Shown here: one piece after another, positions 25,901 to 36,864 of the stretch
Position numbering within the stretch: the stretch's first letter is position 1
How the letters are laid out: each line of letters starts with the position of its first letter
NCBI RefSeq assembly: GCF_036711975.1
Contig: NC_091975.1
Coordinates: forward strand, 9,798,501 to 9,862,500
Direction of reading: 5' to 3'
DNA: 64,000 bases
Source: Onthophagus taurus
Taxonomy: Eukaryota; Arthropoda; Insecta; Coleoptera; Scarabaeidae
Translations under genes and position numbers: made by a program
Notes under the pieces: model-generated
Seen by the model: only the letters and a program-made list of their open reading frames with translations
Database searches by the model: none
What the model was told of the DNA's origin: nothing

Positions 25901-28900
25901 ACATGATCCGATATCCTAGTGTTACCATTAACTACGTTTAAAACAACAAAATTCATCAAATTTTCATAATTTCGTAATTTTCTCAATGTCTATACATCTG
26001 ACAGCAAAAGTACAAGAGAGCAATATTGCTAAGTATAAAATTTGCTACAACTTTTGTTATAAAAGTTTTTTTGTAACATGCTTCGATATCCTAGTGTTAC
26101 CATCAAGTACTTTCAAAACGACGAAATTCATAAAATTTTCATAATTTCGTATTTTTCTCAATATCTATGCATCTGACAGCAAAACTACATGAGAGCAATA
26201 TTGCTAAGTATAAAATTTGCTACAATTTTTGTTATAAAAGTTTTTTTGTAACATGCTTCGATATCCAAGTGTTATCATTAACTACTTTTAAAACAACAAA
26301 ATTCATAAAATTTTTATAATTTCGTAATTTTCTCAATGTCTATACATCTGACAGCAAAAGTACAAGAGAGCAATATTGCTAAGTATAAAATTTGCTACAA
26401 CTTTTGTTATAAAAGTTTTTTTGTAACATGCTTCGATATCCAAGTGTTATCATTAACTACTTTTCAAACAACAAAATTCATCAAATTTTCATAATTTCGT
26501 ATTTTTCTCAATATCTATACATCTGAGAGCAAAAGTACAAGAGAGCAATATTGCTAAGTATAAAATTTGCTGCAACTTTTGTTATAAAAGTTTTTTTGTA
26601 ACATGCTTCGATATCCTAGTGTTACCATCAAGTACTTTCAAAACGACGAAATTCATAAAATGTTCATAATTTCGTATTTTTCTCAATATCTATGCATCTG
26701 ACAGCAAAAGTACAAGAGAGCAATATTGCTAAGTATAAAATTTGCTACAACTTTTGTTTTAAAAGTTTTTTTGTAACATACTTCAATATCCCAGTGTTAT
26801 CATTAACTACTTTTCAAACAACAAAATTCATCAAATTTTCAAAATTTCGTATTTTTCTCAATATCTATACATCTGAGAGCAAAAGTACAAGAGAGCAATA
26901 TTGCTAAGTATAAAATTTGCTACAACTTTTGTTTTAAAAGTTTTTTTGTAACATACTTCGATATCCCAGTGTTATCATTAACTACTTTTCAAACAACAAA
27001 ATTCATCAAATTTTCATAATTTCGTATTTTTCTCAATATCTATGCATCTGACAGCAAAAGTACAAGAGAGCAATACTGCTAAGTATCGGTATCCAGTCTT
27101 CATCCATTGCCAATATCTAGTACATAATGTCCAGTGTACTGCAAGCAGAATCAAGTAGTTTACAAGCAATATTCAGTCTTCTGGAAACTATCTTTAAGCA
27201 GTATAAAATGATCTGCAATGAGAATTTTGATTTTCGATGATGCAGTCTTTTGCAAACAACGCTATTTTATCTTTTGACAAGATCTAGTCTTCTATTAGCA
27301 GTATTTAGTCTTCTCCAAGCAGTATGTATTGTTCTACCATTGGTATCTAGTCTCATATAAAAACTATCCAGTCTTCTTCCATTACTAGTATTTAGTACAT
27401 AATATCGAGCGAATATTCAGTTTTCTGCAAGCAATCTTTAAGCAATATAAAATGATCTGCAATGATATTTACGCATCTGAGAGCAAAAGTGAAGGATTCA
27501 TCAAATGTTAATACTTTCGTACTTTTCTCGATATTTAAGCATCTAGGACTAAAAGTAAAGGAGAGCAATATTGTTGAGAATAAAATTTCCTACAACTATT
27601 GTTCTAAAATTTTTTTTGTATAGTGCTCCAAATTCATAAAATTTTCATATTTTTGTGATTTTCTCAATATTGACGCATCTGAGAGCAATATCATTAAGAA
27701 TATAATTTGCTACAACTTTGCTTGCAAAAAACAATGATTTCAGCAAATTTTCATGTTTTTCTTGATAGATTTACGGAAAATTTAATTTTCTGCCAACAAT
27801 ATTTAGTCCTCTCCAAGCAGTATTTAGTTGTTCTATTATAGGTATGTAGTCTTTTATTACCAGCATCCAGTCATCTTCTATTAGAAGTGTCTAGTACTCG
27901 ATGAGTATAGTTTAGCCTTCAATGCAAACAGTTCCTATTCTTCTGCAAGTATTAAGAAATCATCTGCAAGCAACATCTACTCTTTTGCAAACATTTAGTA
28001 GTCTTCCACAAGAAAAATTTACTCTTGTTCATTTAGTCTTCTGTCTACAACATCAATAGCTTGCAGCAGAACATTTTCTGTCTCTAATATCCAGTATCTA
28101 TCATACAATCAAACAGAGCGCAGGTTTCATTAAGATATCTAATTTTCTGGAAATGATATAAAATTGGAAGGATGGAGTTTAACGCAAATTATTAACAAAA
28201 CAGACGCTTTTTATGCGTTAAAGAATAGATAACAAGAAAATATGATATCAACAGTTGTGTAACTATCTTATAAGTGTTGATGTAATTAGATCTTTTTATT
28301 AAAAGATCTTGTTTTATTAGTATGTTTTTATTGTAATAATTAAAAAAATTTGACAAGTTCATAAAGCGCCATCTTTTGGGTAATAGCAGAACCGATTTTT
28401 TAAAAATTAAATTTTGAAAAAAGCTAAAATATTAATTAACTCAACAAAAATTGATTTGTTCTAATAAAATTCGTTTTAAATAAATTTGTTTATGTTAAAA
28501 TATAAAAATATTTTAGGATTTGCATTTTCGAATAAAATCATGCAATGTTTTTGAAGTTTTGAAATCGAAATTTCAACAGTTTCTCGAAAGATAACGTTTC
28601 TAAGTTAAAAACAACTCGTTTTCGTCCAATTCATTAAGTTTAAAAATGAGATTAGACGTCGATCTATGTTGTAAATTTAATAAACTAACGTCATCGCGTA
28701 CACAATTATTTATTCCATCAAAAAGATCTATTAACACGAACGATAACGATGATGCATTGTTTAAAAAAATTTTTTTAATTGTTATTGAAATAACAACAAA
28801 TTTAAAAATATCATATTTTCGCTCCCTAAGGATATAATTGAGGTTATTAAATCGAATTATTGCTTCTAATTACGATTTGAAAGCGAAAAAATGGGGATAT

Positions 28901-29163
28901 CCTTTTACAACCGACATAAACAGAAATTTAAGTTTGCTTTTTTTAATATTTTGCCGCAGCTCGTCGCGTTGTAGAATCGATAATTCTACTGCAGATGCGG
29001 AAAAGTAACATTTTTAGTTTTACGAATTAAAAATAAATTTGTTTATTTATTTTTAGATAAAGATTAACATGCGGAAATGAATAAAACCGAAAGAAAACTT
29101 ACCCACCTCTTGACAACTAGCTCTCGATACCCCAAAATTGAATCCCACCACGTGCATTCCCAT
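10955..29163 (-). CDS. aralar1: mitochondrial aspartate/glutamate carrier (Aralar/citrin), complete
   Basis: Calcium-regulated inner-membrane exchanger of mitochondrial aspartate for cytosolic glutamate plus a proton, part of the malate-aspartate shuttle. Ten coding exons, in order: 29163-29103, 22816-22508, 22447-22161, 22112-21877, 17635-17545, 17485-17410, 17360-17071, 11782-11344, 11291-11201, 11144-10955. They total 2070 nt (689 aa), in frame throughout, with GT-AG junctions. The N-terminal half has EF-hand loops at 80-91 ([12 protein letters not shown]), 114-125 ([12 protein letters not shown]) and 185-196 ([12 protein letters not shown]). The carrier half has the three signatures PIDLVK (362), PLEIVK (461) and PADVIK (553). 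Length fits the family (about 675-695). The first exon ([11 protein letters not shown]) is the least certain: it rests on phase and splice-site fit, and another 5' exon could be used. Introns of 5.3, 4.2 and 6.3 kb carry satellite arrays; the exons look intact. Confidence 0.93.
11835..17005. repeat. satellite A: 418/438 bp tandem array, 12 copies, Aralar intron
   Basis: The landmark GTTTCTGGACAT occurs 12 times, at 11991, 12429, 12847, 13285, 13703, 14141, 14559, 14977, 15395, 15813, 16251 and 16669. Spacings are therefore 438 or 418 bp. The long form carries 20 extra bp including a second ACTAGAAACATTCGGG. In order the copies read L S L S L S S S S L S S, so the left half is built of 856 bp dimers. 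Each monomer is rich in CTAG and has an inverted pair AAAACTAGAACTAAC / GTTAGTTCTAGTTTT about 20 bp apart, plus a small CGTCT-TGAG-AGACG hairpin. It lies wholly in one intron (11783-17070). Confidence 0.95.
17640..18239. other. intronic unique/decayed transposon sequence left of satellite B1
   Basis: Contains AT-rich DNA with GATATAACGGA at about 17675, which recurs inverted near 21640 on the far side of the satellite. It also contains CAGGGTATTCCCCGAG near 17742, which looks like a transposon end. An open stretch of 78 codons at 17863-18099 (plus) matches nothing I recognise and has no context as a gene. Confidence 0.4.
18240..21360. repeat. satellite B, block 1: ~175 bp monomer, about 18 copies
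   Basis: The landmark TCGTATTTTTCTCAAT recurs every 174-175 bp (18271, 18446, 18621, 18795, 18969 and so on). The monomer is AT-rich and includes GAGAGCAATATTGCTAAGTA and TTTGCTACAACTTTTGTT. The last one or two copies near 21180-21350 are the most diverged, as expected at an array edge. It lies in the Aralar intron between the exons at 17635 and 21877. Confidence 0.95.
21361..21876. other. intronic flank of satellite B1 with a satellite A-like fragment
   Basis: The stretch from CTGAAGACGCACTTT at 21362 to about 21450 resembles the left edge of satellite A (11817 onwards, CTGAAGACG...CGAAACTTT...TCTAGTGTT). ATATACAGTGTCCGCC near 21479 looks like a transposon terminus. The 84-codon ORF over it has no recognisable product. 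Confidence 0.45.
22817..23394. other. intron 1 of Aralar, 3' portion
   Basis: AT-rich intronic DNA immediately upstream (in gene sense) of the exon at 22816. Nothing repetitive or coding is recognised. Confidence 0.45.
23395..23985 (-). repeat. ~21 bp minisatellite, block 2 (reverse orientation)
   Basis: Units such as AGTCTTCTATTAGCAGTATT and TCTTCTACCAGTACTATTTA, the reverse complement of the 1436-1707 type. This block and the following one (27087-28115) flank satellite B block 2. Both contain near-identical phrases (CAGTCTTC...AGTATCTAGTACATAATGTCC), so the satellite sits within one minisatellite tract. Confidence 0.75.
23986..27086. repeat. satellite B, block 2: ~175 bp monomer, about 17-18 copies
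   Basis: Same monomer and orientation as 18240-21360, in the largest Aralar intron (22817-29102). Some copies are tied in a higher-order pattern: the stretches starting 24942 and 25467 (525 bp, three monomers apart) encode identical chance 71-codon ORFs. A near-identical one starts at 26692 (1225 bp, seven monomers further). The last copy breaks off inside AATACTGCTAAGTATC and passes straight into minisatellite. Confidence 0.95.
27087..28115 (-). repeat. ~21 bp minisatellite with decayed satellite B pieces
   Basis: Reverse-orientation minisatellite at 27087-27470 and 27781-28115. Between them, 27470-27780 is a very diverged set of satellite B-like fragments (GAGAGCAAAAGTGAAGG, TTTCGTACTTTTCTCGATAT), probably old array edge. 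Confidence 0.65.
28116..29102. other. Aralar intron 1, 5' portion
   Basis: AT-rich, apparently unique DNA between the minisatellite and the first Aralar coding exon. A 63-codon ORF at 28646 is unsupported. No other structure seen. Confidence 0.45.
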
Positions 29164-29480
29164 TTAATAACAATATAAATTTAAAAAATAATAAAATTAT
29201 TAAAAAAGAAAAACTAATTAATGTAAAACCCACACAGCCGTTTGCAACAAAACTAAATAAATCGTCTAAATAGTATTATAACGGTGTAAAATGTAAAACG
29301 CGGGACCTTTTTAATCGAAAAACACAACAGAAATTAGGTTATGTTAACTAACAAAGCAGGACTCTATGAACGCCGTTGATCATAGTTGGTAGTGAAAAAG
29401 TTGACTACGAAAAACGTTAACAAATAACTGTCAGTTTGACAACTAACAGCGACATCTTTAGAGAAAAAGATGATTTTTTT
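29164..29480. promoter_or_regulatory. 5' flank of Aralar
   Basis: About 300 bp of non-repetitive DNA upstream of the Aralar ATG. It must hold the minus-strand promoter and 5' UTR unless these extend into the 173 bp array. No clear TATA or initiator can be singled out in this AT-rich context. Confidence 0.4.
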
Positions 29481-32400
29481 AAATTAAATTAAAATTACAT
29501 CACATTAGAATTAAAAACAATTAAATTAATTTAATTAATAAATTTATTAATAATCTTTTTAAGTCACCATCTCTTTTTTAACAATTCCAACTAGTAATTT
29601 CATAAACGTCATTTTTAGCTGTCATAATGATAAATGTTAACGATATCTTCAAAGAAAAGGATTTTAAAACAACAATTAAATTAATTTAATTAATAAATTT
29701 ATTATTAATAATAATCTTTTTAAGTCGCCATCTCTTTTTTAACATTCCAACTAGTATATTGATTCGATAATTTCATAAACGTCATTTTTAGCTGTCATAA
29801 TGATAAATGTTAACGATATCTTCAAAGAAAAGGATTTTAAAACATCAATTAAATTAATTTAATTAATAAATTTATTATTAATAATAATCAGTTTAAGTCG
29901 CCATCTCTTTTTTAACATCCCAACTAGTGTATTGATTCGATAATTTCATAAACGTCATTTTTAGCTGTCATAATGATAAATGTTAAGGATATCTTCAAAG
30001 AAAAGGATTTTAAAACGTGAATTAAATTAATTTAATTAATAAATTTATTATTAATAATAATCTGTTTAAGTCGCCATCTCTTTTTTAACATCCCAACTAG
30101 TGTATTGATTCGGTAATTTCATAAACGTCATTTTTAGCTGTCATAATGATAGCTGTTAGCGATATCTTCAAAGAAAAGGATTTTAAAACGTCAATTAAAT
30201 TAATTTAATTAATAAATTTATTATTAATAATAACCTTTTTAAGTCGCCATCTCTTTTTTAACATTCCAACTAGTGTATTGATTCGGTAATTTCATAAACG
30301 TCATTTTTAGCTGTCATAATGATAGCTGTTAGCGATATCTTCAAAGAAAAGGATTTTAAAACACCAATTAAATTAATTTAATTAATAAATTTATTATTAA
30401 TAATAATCTGTTTAAGTCGCCATCTCTTTTTTAACATCTCAACTAGTGTATTGATTCGATAATTACACAAACGTCATTTTTAGCTGTCATAATGATAGCT
30501 GTTAACGATATCTTCAAAGAAAAGGATTTTAAAACATCAATTAAATTAATTTAATTAATAAATTTATTATTAATAATAATCTGTTTAAGTCGCCATCTCT
30601 TTTTTAACATTCCAACTAGTGTATTGATTCGATAATTTCACAAACGTCATTTTTAGCTGTCATAATGATAGCTGTTAACGATATCTTCAAAGAAAAGGAT
30701 TTTAAAACATCAATTAAATTAATTTAATTAATAAATTTATTGTTAATAACAATCTTTTTAAGTCGCCATCTCTTTTTTAACATTCCAACTAGTGTATTGA
30801 TTCGGTAATTTCATAAACGTCATTTTTAGCTGTCATAATGATAGCTGTTAACGATATCTTCAAAGAAAAGGATTTTAAAACATCAATTAAATTAATTTAA
30901 TTAATAAATTTATTATTAATAATAATCTGTTTAAGTCGCCATCTCTTTTTTAACATCCTAACTAGTGTATTGATTCGGTAATTTCATAAACGTCATTTTT
31001 AGCTGTCATAATGATAGCTGTTAACAATATCTTCAAAGAAAAGGATTTTAAAACATCAATTAAATTAATAAATTTATTATTAATAATAATCTGTTTAAGT
31101 CGCCATCTCTTTTTTAACATTCCAACTAGTGTATTGATTCGGTAATTTCATAAACGTCATTTTTAGCTGTCATAATGATAGCTGTCAACGATATCTTCAA
31201 AGAAAAGGATTTTAAAACGTCAATTAAATTAATTTAATTAATAAATTTATTATTAATAATAATCTTTTTAAGTCGCCATCTCTTTTTTAACATCCCAACT
31301 AGTGTATTGATTCGGTAATTTCATAAACGTCATTTTTAGCTGTCATAATGATAGCTGTTAACGATATCTTCAAAGAAAAGGATTTTAAAACACCAATTAA
31401 ATTAATTTAATTAATAAATTTATTATTAATAATAACCTTTTTAAGTCGCCATCTCTTTTTTAACATCCCAACTAGTGTATTGATTCGATAATTTCACAAA
31501 CGTCATTTTTAGCTGTCATAATGATAGCTGTTAACGATATCTTCAAAGAAAAGGATTTTAAAACATCAATTAAATTAATTTAATTAATAAATTTATTATT
31601 AATAATAATCTGTTTAAGTCGCCATCTCTTTTTTAACATTCCAACTAGTGTATTGATTCGATAATTTCACAAACGTCATTTTTAGCTGTTATAATGATAG
31701 CTGTTAACGATATCTTCAAAGAAAAGGATTTTAAAACACCAATTAAATTAATTTAATTAATAAATTTATTATTAATAATAATCTGTTTAAGTCGCCATCT
31801 CTTTTTTAACATCCTAACTAGTGTATTGATTCGGTAATTTCATAAACGTCATTTTTAGCTGTCATAATGATAGCTGTTAACGATATCTTCAAAGAAAAGG
31901 ATTTTAAAACGGCAATTAAATTAATTTAATTAATAAATTTATTATTAATAATAATCTGTTTAAGTCGCCATCTCTTTTTTAACATTCCAACTAGTGTATT
32001 GATTCGGTAATTTCATAAACATCATATTTAGCTGTCATAATGATAGCTGTTAACGATATCTTCAAAGAAAAGGATTTTAAAACGTCAATTAAATTAATTT
32101 AATTAATAAATTTATTATTTATAAAATCTTTTTAAGTCTCCATCTCTTTTTTAACATCCCAATTAGTGTATTGATTCGGTAATTTCATAAACGTCATTTT
32201 TAGCTGTCATAATGATAAATGTTAACGATATCTTCAAAGAAAAGGATTTTAAAACACCAATTAAATTAATTTAATTAATAAATTTATTATTAATAATAAT
32301 CTTTTTAAGTCGCCATCTCTTTTTTAACATTCCAACTAGTGTATTGATTCGGTAATTTCATAAACGTCATTTTTAGCTGTCATAATGATAAATGTTAACG

Positions 32401-33105
32401 ATATCTTCAAAGAAAAGGATTTTAAAACACCAATTAAATTAATTTAATTAATAAATTTATTATTAATAATAATCTTTTTAAGTCGCCATCTCTTTTTTAA
32501 CATCCCAACTAGTGTATTGATTCGATAATTTCATAAACGTCATTTTTAGCTGTCATAATGATAAATGTTAACGATATCTTCAAAGAAAAGGATTTTAAAA
32601 CGTCAATTAAATTAATTTAATTAATAAATTTATTATTAATAATAATCTTTTTAAGTCGCCATCTCTTTTTTAACATTCCAACTAGTGTATTGATTCGGTA
32701 ATTTCATAAACGTCATTTTTAGCTGTCATAATGATAGCTGTTAGCGATATCTTCAAAGAAAAGGATTTTAAAACACCAATTAAATTAATTTAATTAATAA
32801 ATTTATTATTAATAATAATCTGTTTAAGTCGCCATCTCTTTTTAAACATTCCAACTAGTGTATTGATTCGGTAATTTCGTAAACGTCATTTTTAGCTGTC
32901 ATAATGATAAATGTTAGCGATATCTTCAAAGAAAAGGATTTTAAAACACCAATTAATAATAAATATATTAATTTAATTAATATATTTATTATTAACAATA
33001 ATCTGTTTAAGTCGCCATCTCTTTTTTAACATTCCAACTAGTGTATTGATTCGGTAATTTCATAAACGTCATTTTTAGCTGTCATAATGACAGCTGTTAA
33101 GATTT
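29481..33105. repeat. satellite C: ~173 bp tandem array, about 20 copies, between two promoters
   Basis: The landmark GGATTTTAAAAC recurs about every 173 bp from 29659 to 32937, with one copy near 31043-31208 shortened by 8 bp. Each unit has a TAAT-rich near-palindrome (TTAATTTAATTAATAAATTT), the phrase TAAGTCGCCATCTCTTTTTT and GTCATTTTTAGCTGTCATAA. The array fills nearly all of the 4 kb between the divergent Aralar (ATG 29163) and SNX4 (ATG 33178) genes, and stops about 70 bp before the SNX4 start codon. The monomer is unrelated in sequence to satellites B and D. Confidence 0.95.
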
Positions 33106-33177
33106 AAAAAGATTGTTTCGTTTAATTGATAAGAATTGTTAATTAAATGTTCTTAGTTAAAAGATTGATATTGAAAA

Positions 33178-36100
33178 ATGGGTGAAAATTCATCGAAAAC
33201 TAAAAAATTGTATTTGCTGGGTGGAGACCAAAAAGAGGTTAATATTTTTGAGGATTTAACCTCGATTTTAATTAATTTAATTCTTTTCAGGATACTTTGT
33301 TAAATCACGTGGAAATATCCGTTGTTGAATCGGAGAAACGTACAAATGGATCGTTGCATTTCAGGGAGTTCTACACAACCTATCTTATTGAAACTAAGTA
33401 AGTTATGTTAATAATTTAAGAATTATAAAGTAATTTTAATGTTATTAGATGCACAGATTTGGAGTTTCACGTTAAATTGTCGAAAATTTCGACGGTTTGG
33501 AGGCGTTATTCCGAATTTGAGACAGTACACGATTATCTCGAACACACATATCCTTACATTGTGGTCCCTCCACTTCCTGAGAAGCGGGTTCTTTTTAGTT
33601 GGCAAAAAGTTTCAACTGACACTTTTGATCCTGATTTTGTCGACCGGCGTAGAGCTGCTTTAGAAACTTTTTTATTAAGAGTCGCATCACACCCCGTTTT
33701 AGGGTGGAATAAAATTTTTATTGAGTTTTTGCAACACGATACATGGAAAGGTTCTTTGGAGAGTAACGGTTATTGGAAAATAGCCGAGAATAAATTAAAA
33801 TCGTTAAGCGTTTCCACCCATCGGCTTAAAAATCCCAACTCGCATTTCGAAACGTTAAAATCACGACGAAATTCGATGCATACTTGCATTTACAACATGC
33901 TAAAAGCCCGCTCGAGGGTGGCGGAAAAACAATACAACGTTTACAAGCTACATCAAAATTACGGAAGGGTTTTTAGCGAATGGAGCGCCATCGAAAAAGA
34001 AATGGGGGATGCGCTACAAAAAACCGGGCATTATTTAGATTCGCTCTCATCCAGCGTCGATGGGTTATTAGAAGACGAAGAATTACTCGTCGATCAATTT
34101 AAGGAGTACTTATTTTTCGCTGTAGCTTTGCAACAAATTTGTAGGAACCACGAGACTTTACTGGTGAAATTAGAGAATGCAGAGGAAAATGTGAGTGCGA
34201 AAAACGCGGAAAAAACGCGAGCTATTCAGGGAAAAATTGGGATTATGTCGAGACTTTTTGGTACGATTGATACCGAGGAAGTCCGAGAGATGAAAGTTAA
34301 CGATTTAGATCAGCAAATTCACGAAGCAACCGAAGCTGTTAATCAATCTAAAAGTGATTTAACGTAAGTATTAAAAAAATTTCATTTTTAATAATAGTAT
34401 ATTATTAACCTGAGTGAGTAATAGCTCATTATATGTGAATTGATTTGTCCATGACTCCTATTGAGATTGATTCCATAAATTTATTTCTTTAAATAAATTT
34501 TTGAATAAAGTTTAAACGTCAATGTGACACAAATTCAATGTTACCAACTGTAACCAACGTCACAACAATTCGTCAAAATGAAACGAAAATTTATTAATTT
34601 TATCTTGGAATAATAACCTGTTTATTTCTTCTACTTGTTTTCTACAACATTTAATAATTAACTCTCTTATCAATAATATTCGTCGCGCTATTTATTTATA
34701 TTATAAAATTTCAAAAAACGTCAATTTAATTTAATTTTTTAGGAATTTCTAATTGTTTGACATTAAAACAAATTCCTTTTTTCGTATGATTTAAGCATAA
34801 ATTAATTAATTTTCGTAAAGAAAACGACGTTTTATAAAATTGACATTTCATTTTGACAAATTGTTGTGAAGTTGGTTACAGTTAGTAACATTGAATTTGT
34901 GTCACATTAATTTTATTCAAAAATTTATTTAAAAAATAAATTTGTCCACAACTACCTTATAATATATATCTTATAAATGAGTTTTCTAAAATAAAAGGTT
35001 AGTCAGTTTTCACGAAGTGAAAAATAATTATTTGAAACGTTAAAATTTCAAAAAACGTCAATTTAATTCAATTTTTTAGGAATTTCTAAATGTTTGACAT
35101 TAAAACAAATTCCTTTTTTCGTATGATTTAAGCATAAATTAATTAATTTTCGTAAAGAAAACGACGTTTTATAAAATTGACATTTAATTTTGACAAATTG
35201 TTGTGAAGTTGGCTACAGTTAGTAACATTGAATTTGTGTCACATTAATTTTATTCAAAAATTTATTTAAAAAATAAAATTGTCCACAACTACCTTATAAT
35301 ATATACCTTATGAATGAGTTTTCTGAAATAAAAGGTTAGTCATTTTTCACGAAGTGAATTATAATTATTTGAAACGTTAAAATTTCAAAAAACGTCAATT
35401 TAATTTAATTTTTTAGGAGTTTCTAAATGTTTGACATTAAAAAAACTTAAACAAATTCCTTTTTTCGTATGATTTAAGCATAAATTAATTAATTTTCGTA
35501 AAGAAAACGACGTTTTATAAAATTGACATTTAATTTTGACAAATTGTTGTGAAGTTGGTTACAGTTAGTAACATTGAATTTGTGTCACATTAACTTTACT
35601 CAAAAATTTATTTAAAAAATAAATTTTTAGAATCAATTTCATTGTATTCTACTCCCATATTATGAGCTATTATTCACTCAGGTTAATTATGCCACTCATT
35701 GTATGCTCATACAATAATATACTATATTTTGATCTTATCTGTACTTATCTTACATACACAAGTAATAAATAATAAACGTTTCCTACCTATATATCTGGAT
35801 AAATCCGAAAATAAATAAAGATCATTATTTGTATGCGTGATTTTCACTCAAGGTTCACATTTTAATGCTTAAATAGATTAGTAGTTTCTGAATGACTTGC
35901 TGATTTCATTAATAAACTTGTTTAAAAAAATTAACTCACCCACAGCTTTGGCATTGTGTCGAAAATATTTGATTATTTCTGTTTACCCAATTCAACAAAC
36001 ACAAGATAGTAGTAATTTCAGGTTGATACGCGGAAAGATTTCTTAGCACTATGAGAGACCCCATTAAAACCGAGCTTATCATTTCATTTATCGCCTCTCC

Positions 36101-36423
36101 GTAAAATGATATCTTTTCCTTTTTTTTCTGCCGCTCTTACTACCTACTTGAGAATGACGAAGTAAAAATCTAATATGATAAAAATTAATTAATTTTGTTT
36201 AGGGAGTTTAGTTCGAAAGCTTTAACGGACGTCGATCGTTTCCAAGTGCAAAAAGCCGCCGATTTAAAGGAAACCCTCGTCGCTTTTGCACTCCTCCAAT
36301 TAAAAGCTGCTAAAAAGGTTCGTTATAAAATTTTTTATTCATTAATAATAACTAATTCATCTTTTTTAGGGTTTACAAACGTGGACTCAAATACGTAATT
36401 GTTTACAAAACATTCCATCGTAG
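33178..36423 (+). CDS. SNX4: sorting nexin 4, complete
   Basis: PX-BAR protein that binds phosphatidylinositol 3-phosphate on early endosomes and promotes tubular recycling of cargo; also linked to autophagy in the family. Exons 33178-33237, 33291-33397, 33449-34363, 36203-36317 and 36370-36423 give 1251 nt (416 aa) in frame, GT-AG throughout. The PX domain spans about 24-150: VEISVVESEKRT, WRRYSEF (73-79, lipid-binding Arg), the proline loop VPPLPEKR and FVDRRRAALETFLLRVASHP. The BAR part follows with NYGRVFSEWSAIEKEMGDAL and YLFFAVALQQICRNHE, ending GLQTWTQIRNCLQNIPS. The human protein is 450 residues; the shorter length here is mostly a reduced N-terminus. Its start is about 70 bp from satellite C. 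Intron 4 (1839 bp) contains a foldback element. All key motifs are intact. Confidence 0.94.
34405..35686. mobile_element. TTAA-flanked foldback element in SNX4 intron 4
   Basis: The two ends are inverted copies: TTAACCTGAGTGAGTAATAG at 34405 and its counterpart ending CACTCAGGTTAA at 35686. The pairing continues inward through CAATGTGACACAAATTCAAT and GTTACCAACTGTAACCAAC. TTAA at each edge suggests a piggyBac-type target site, which is inference from the flank only. There is no coding capacity. Another partial copy lies at 42290-42650. Confidence 0.72.
34705..35640. repeat. 337 bp direct repeats inside the foldback element
   Basis: AAAATTTCAAAAAACGTCAA occurs at about 34705, 35042 and 35379, a period of 337 bp, giving about 2.7 copies. 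Each contains ACAAATTGTTGTGAAGTTGG and GTAACATTGAATTTGTGTCA, which are the element's own subterminal sequence. One arm of the foldback has therefore been tandemly multiplied. Confidence 0.8.
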
Positions 36424-36860
36424 ATAATTATTTAAGATAATGATGTCATATCAATACGTATTTAGACTTATTTATTACTGCCTTATTTACCTCATTTTTG
36501 GTTACCACATTATAAGAAAATAATAACTCATAACTATTTAATCAGTTTTTATTACCTAATTAATTTTGGTCTTTTATTACTAGCATCTAGTCCTCCTTCA
36601 TTACTAGTATCTAATACATAGGGTCGAGTGTTTTGCAAGCAGTATCTACTTGTCTGCCAGTAATTAAGCAGTACAAAATGAACTGCAATGAGAATTCCGA
36701 TTTTTAATGAAGCAGACTTCTATTTAATTTTTTGCCAGCAATATTTAGTACTAAATTGATAGGGAATTATTAAAAATAATAAATAAATTATTCATAACTT
36801 AAAAATCAATTTATTTAATATCTAACAAAAAAAAGGTATCATCGCCGTAAAGGAAAATAA
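36424..36860 (+). other. SNX4 3' UTR and downstream, containing minisatellite
   Basis: Directly follows the SNX4 stop. Includes a few reverse-orientation minisatellite units at 36576-36765 (CTAGCATCTAGTCCTCCTTC, AAGCAGTATCTACTTGTCTG). The stretch from the last SNX4 codons to about 36845 is duplicated at 42652-42962. Confidence 0.6.
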
Positions 36861-36864
36861 AAAA

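Noticed and set aside
24942-26907. Three near-identical 71-codon ORFs (24942, 25467, 26692) as a small multigene family
   Set aside because: They are spaced at exact multiples of the 175 bp satellite monomer, run across monomer borders and have no gene context. They are by-products of satellite B.
18240-33105. CRISPR-like arrays
   Set aside because: The repeats are head-to-tail monomers of 173-438 bp with no unique spacers, in introns or next to eukaryotic genes with clear splice sites.
33439-33663. Separate ORF overlapping the start of SNX4 exon 3, and a minus-strand ORF at 33423-33605
   Set aside because: Both are shadow frames of the SNX4 PX-domain exon.
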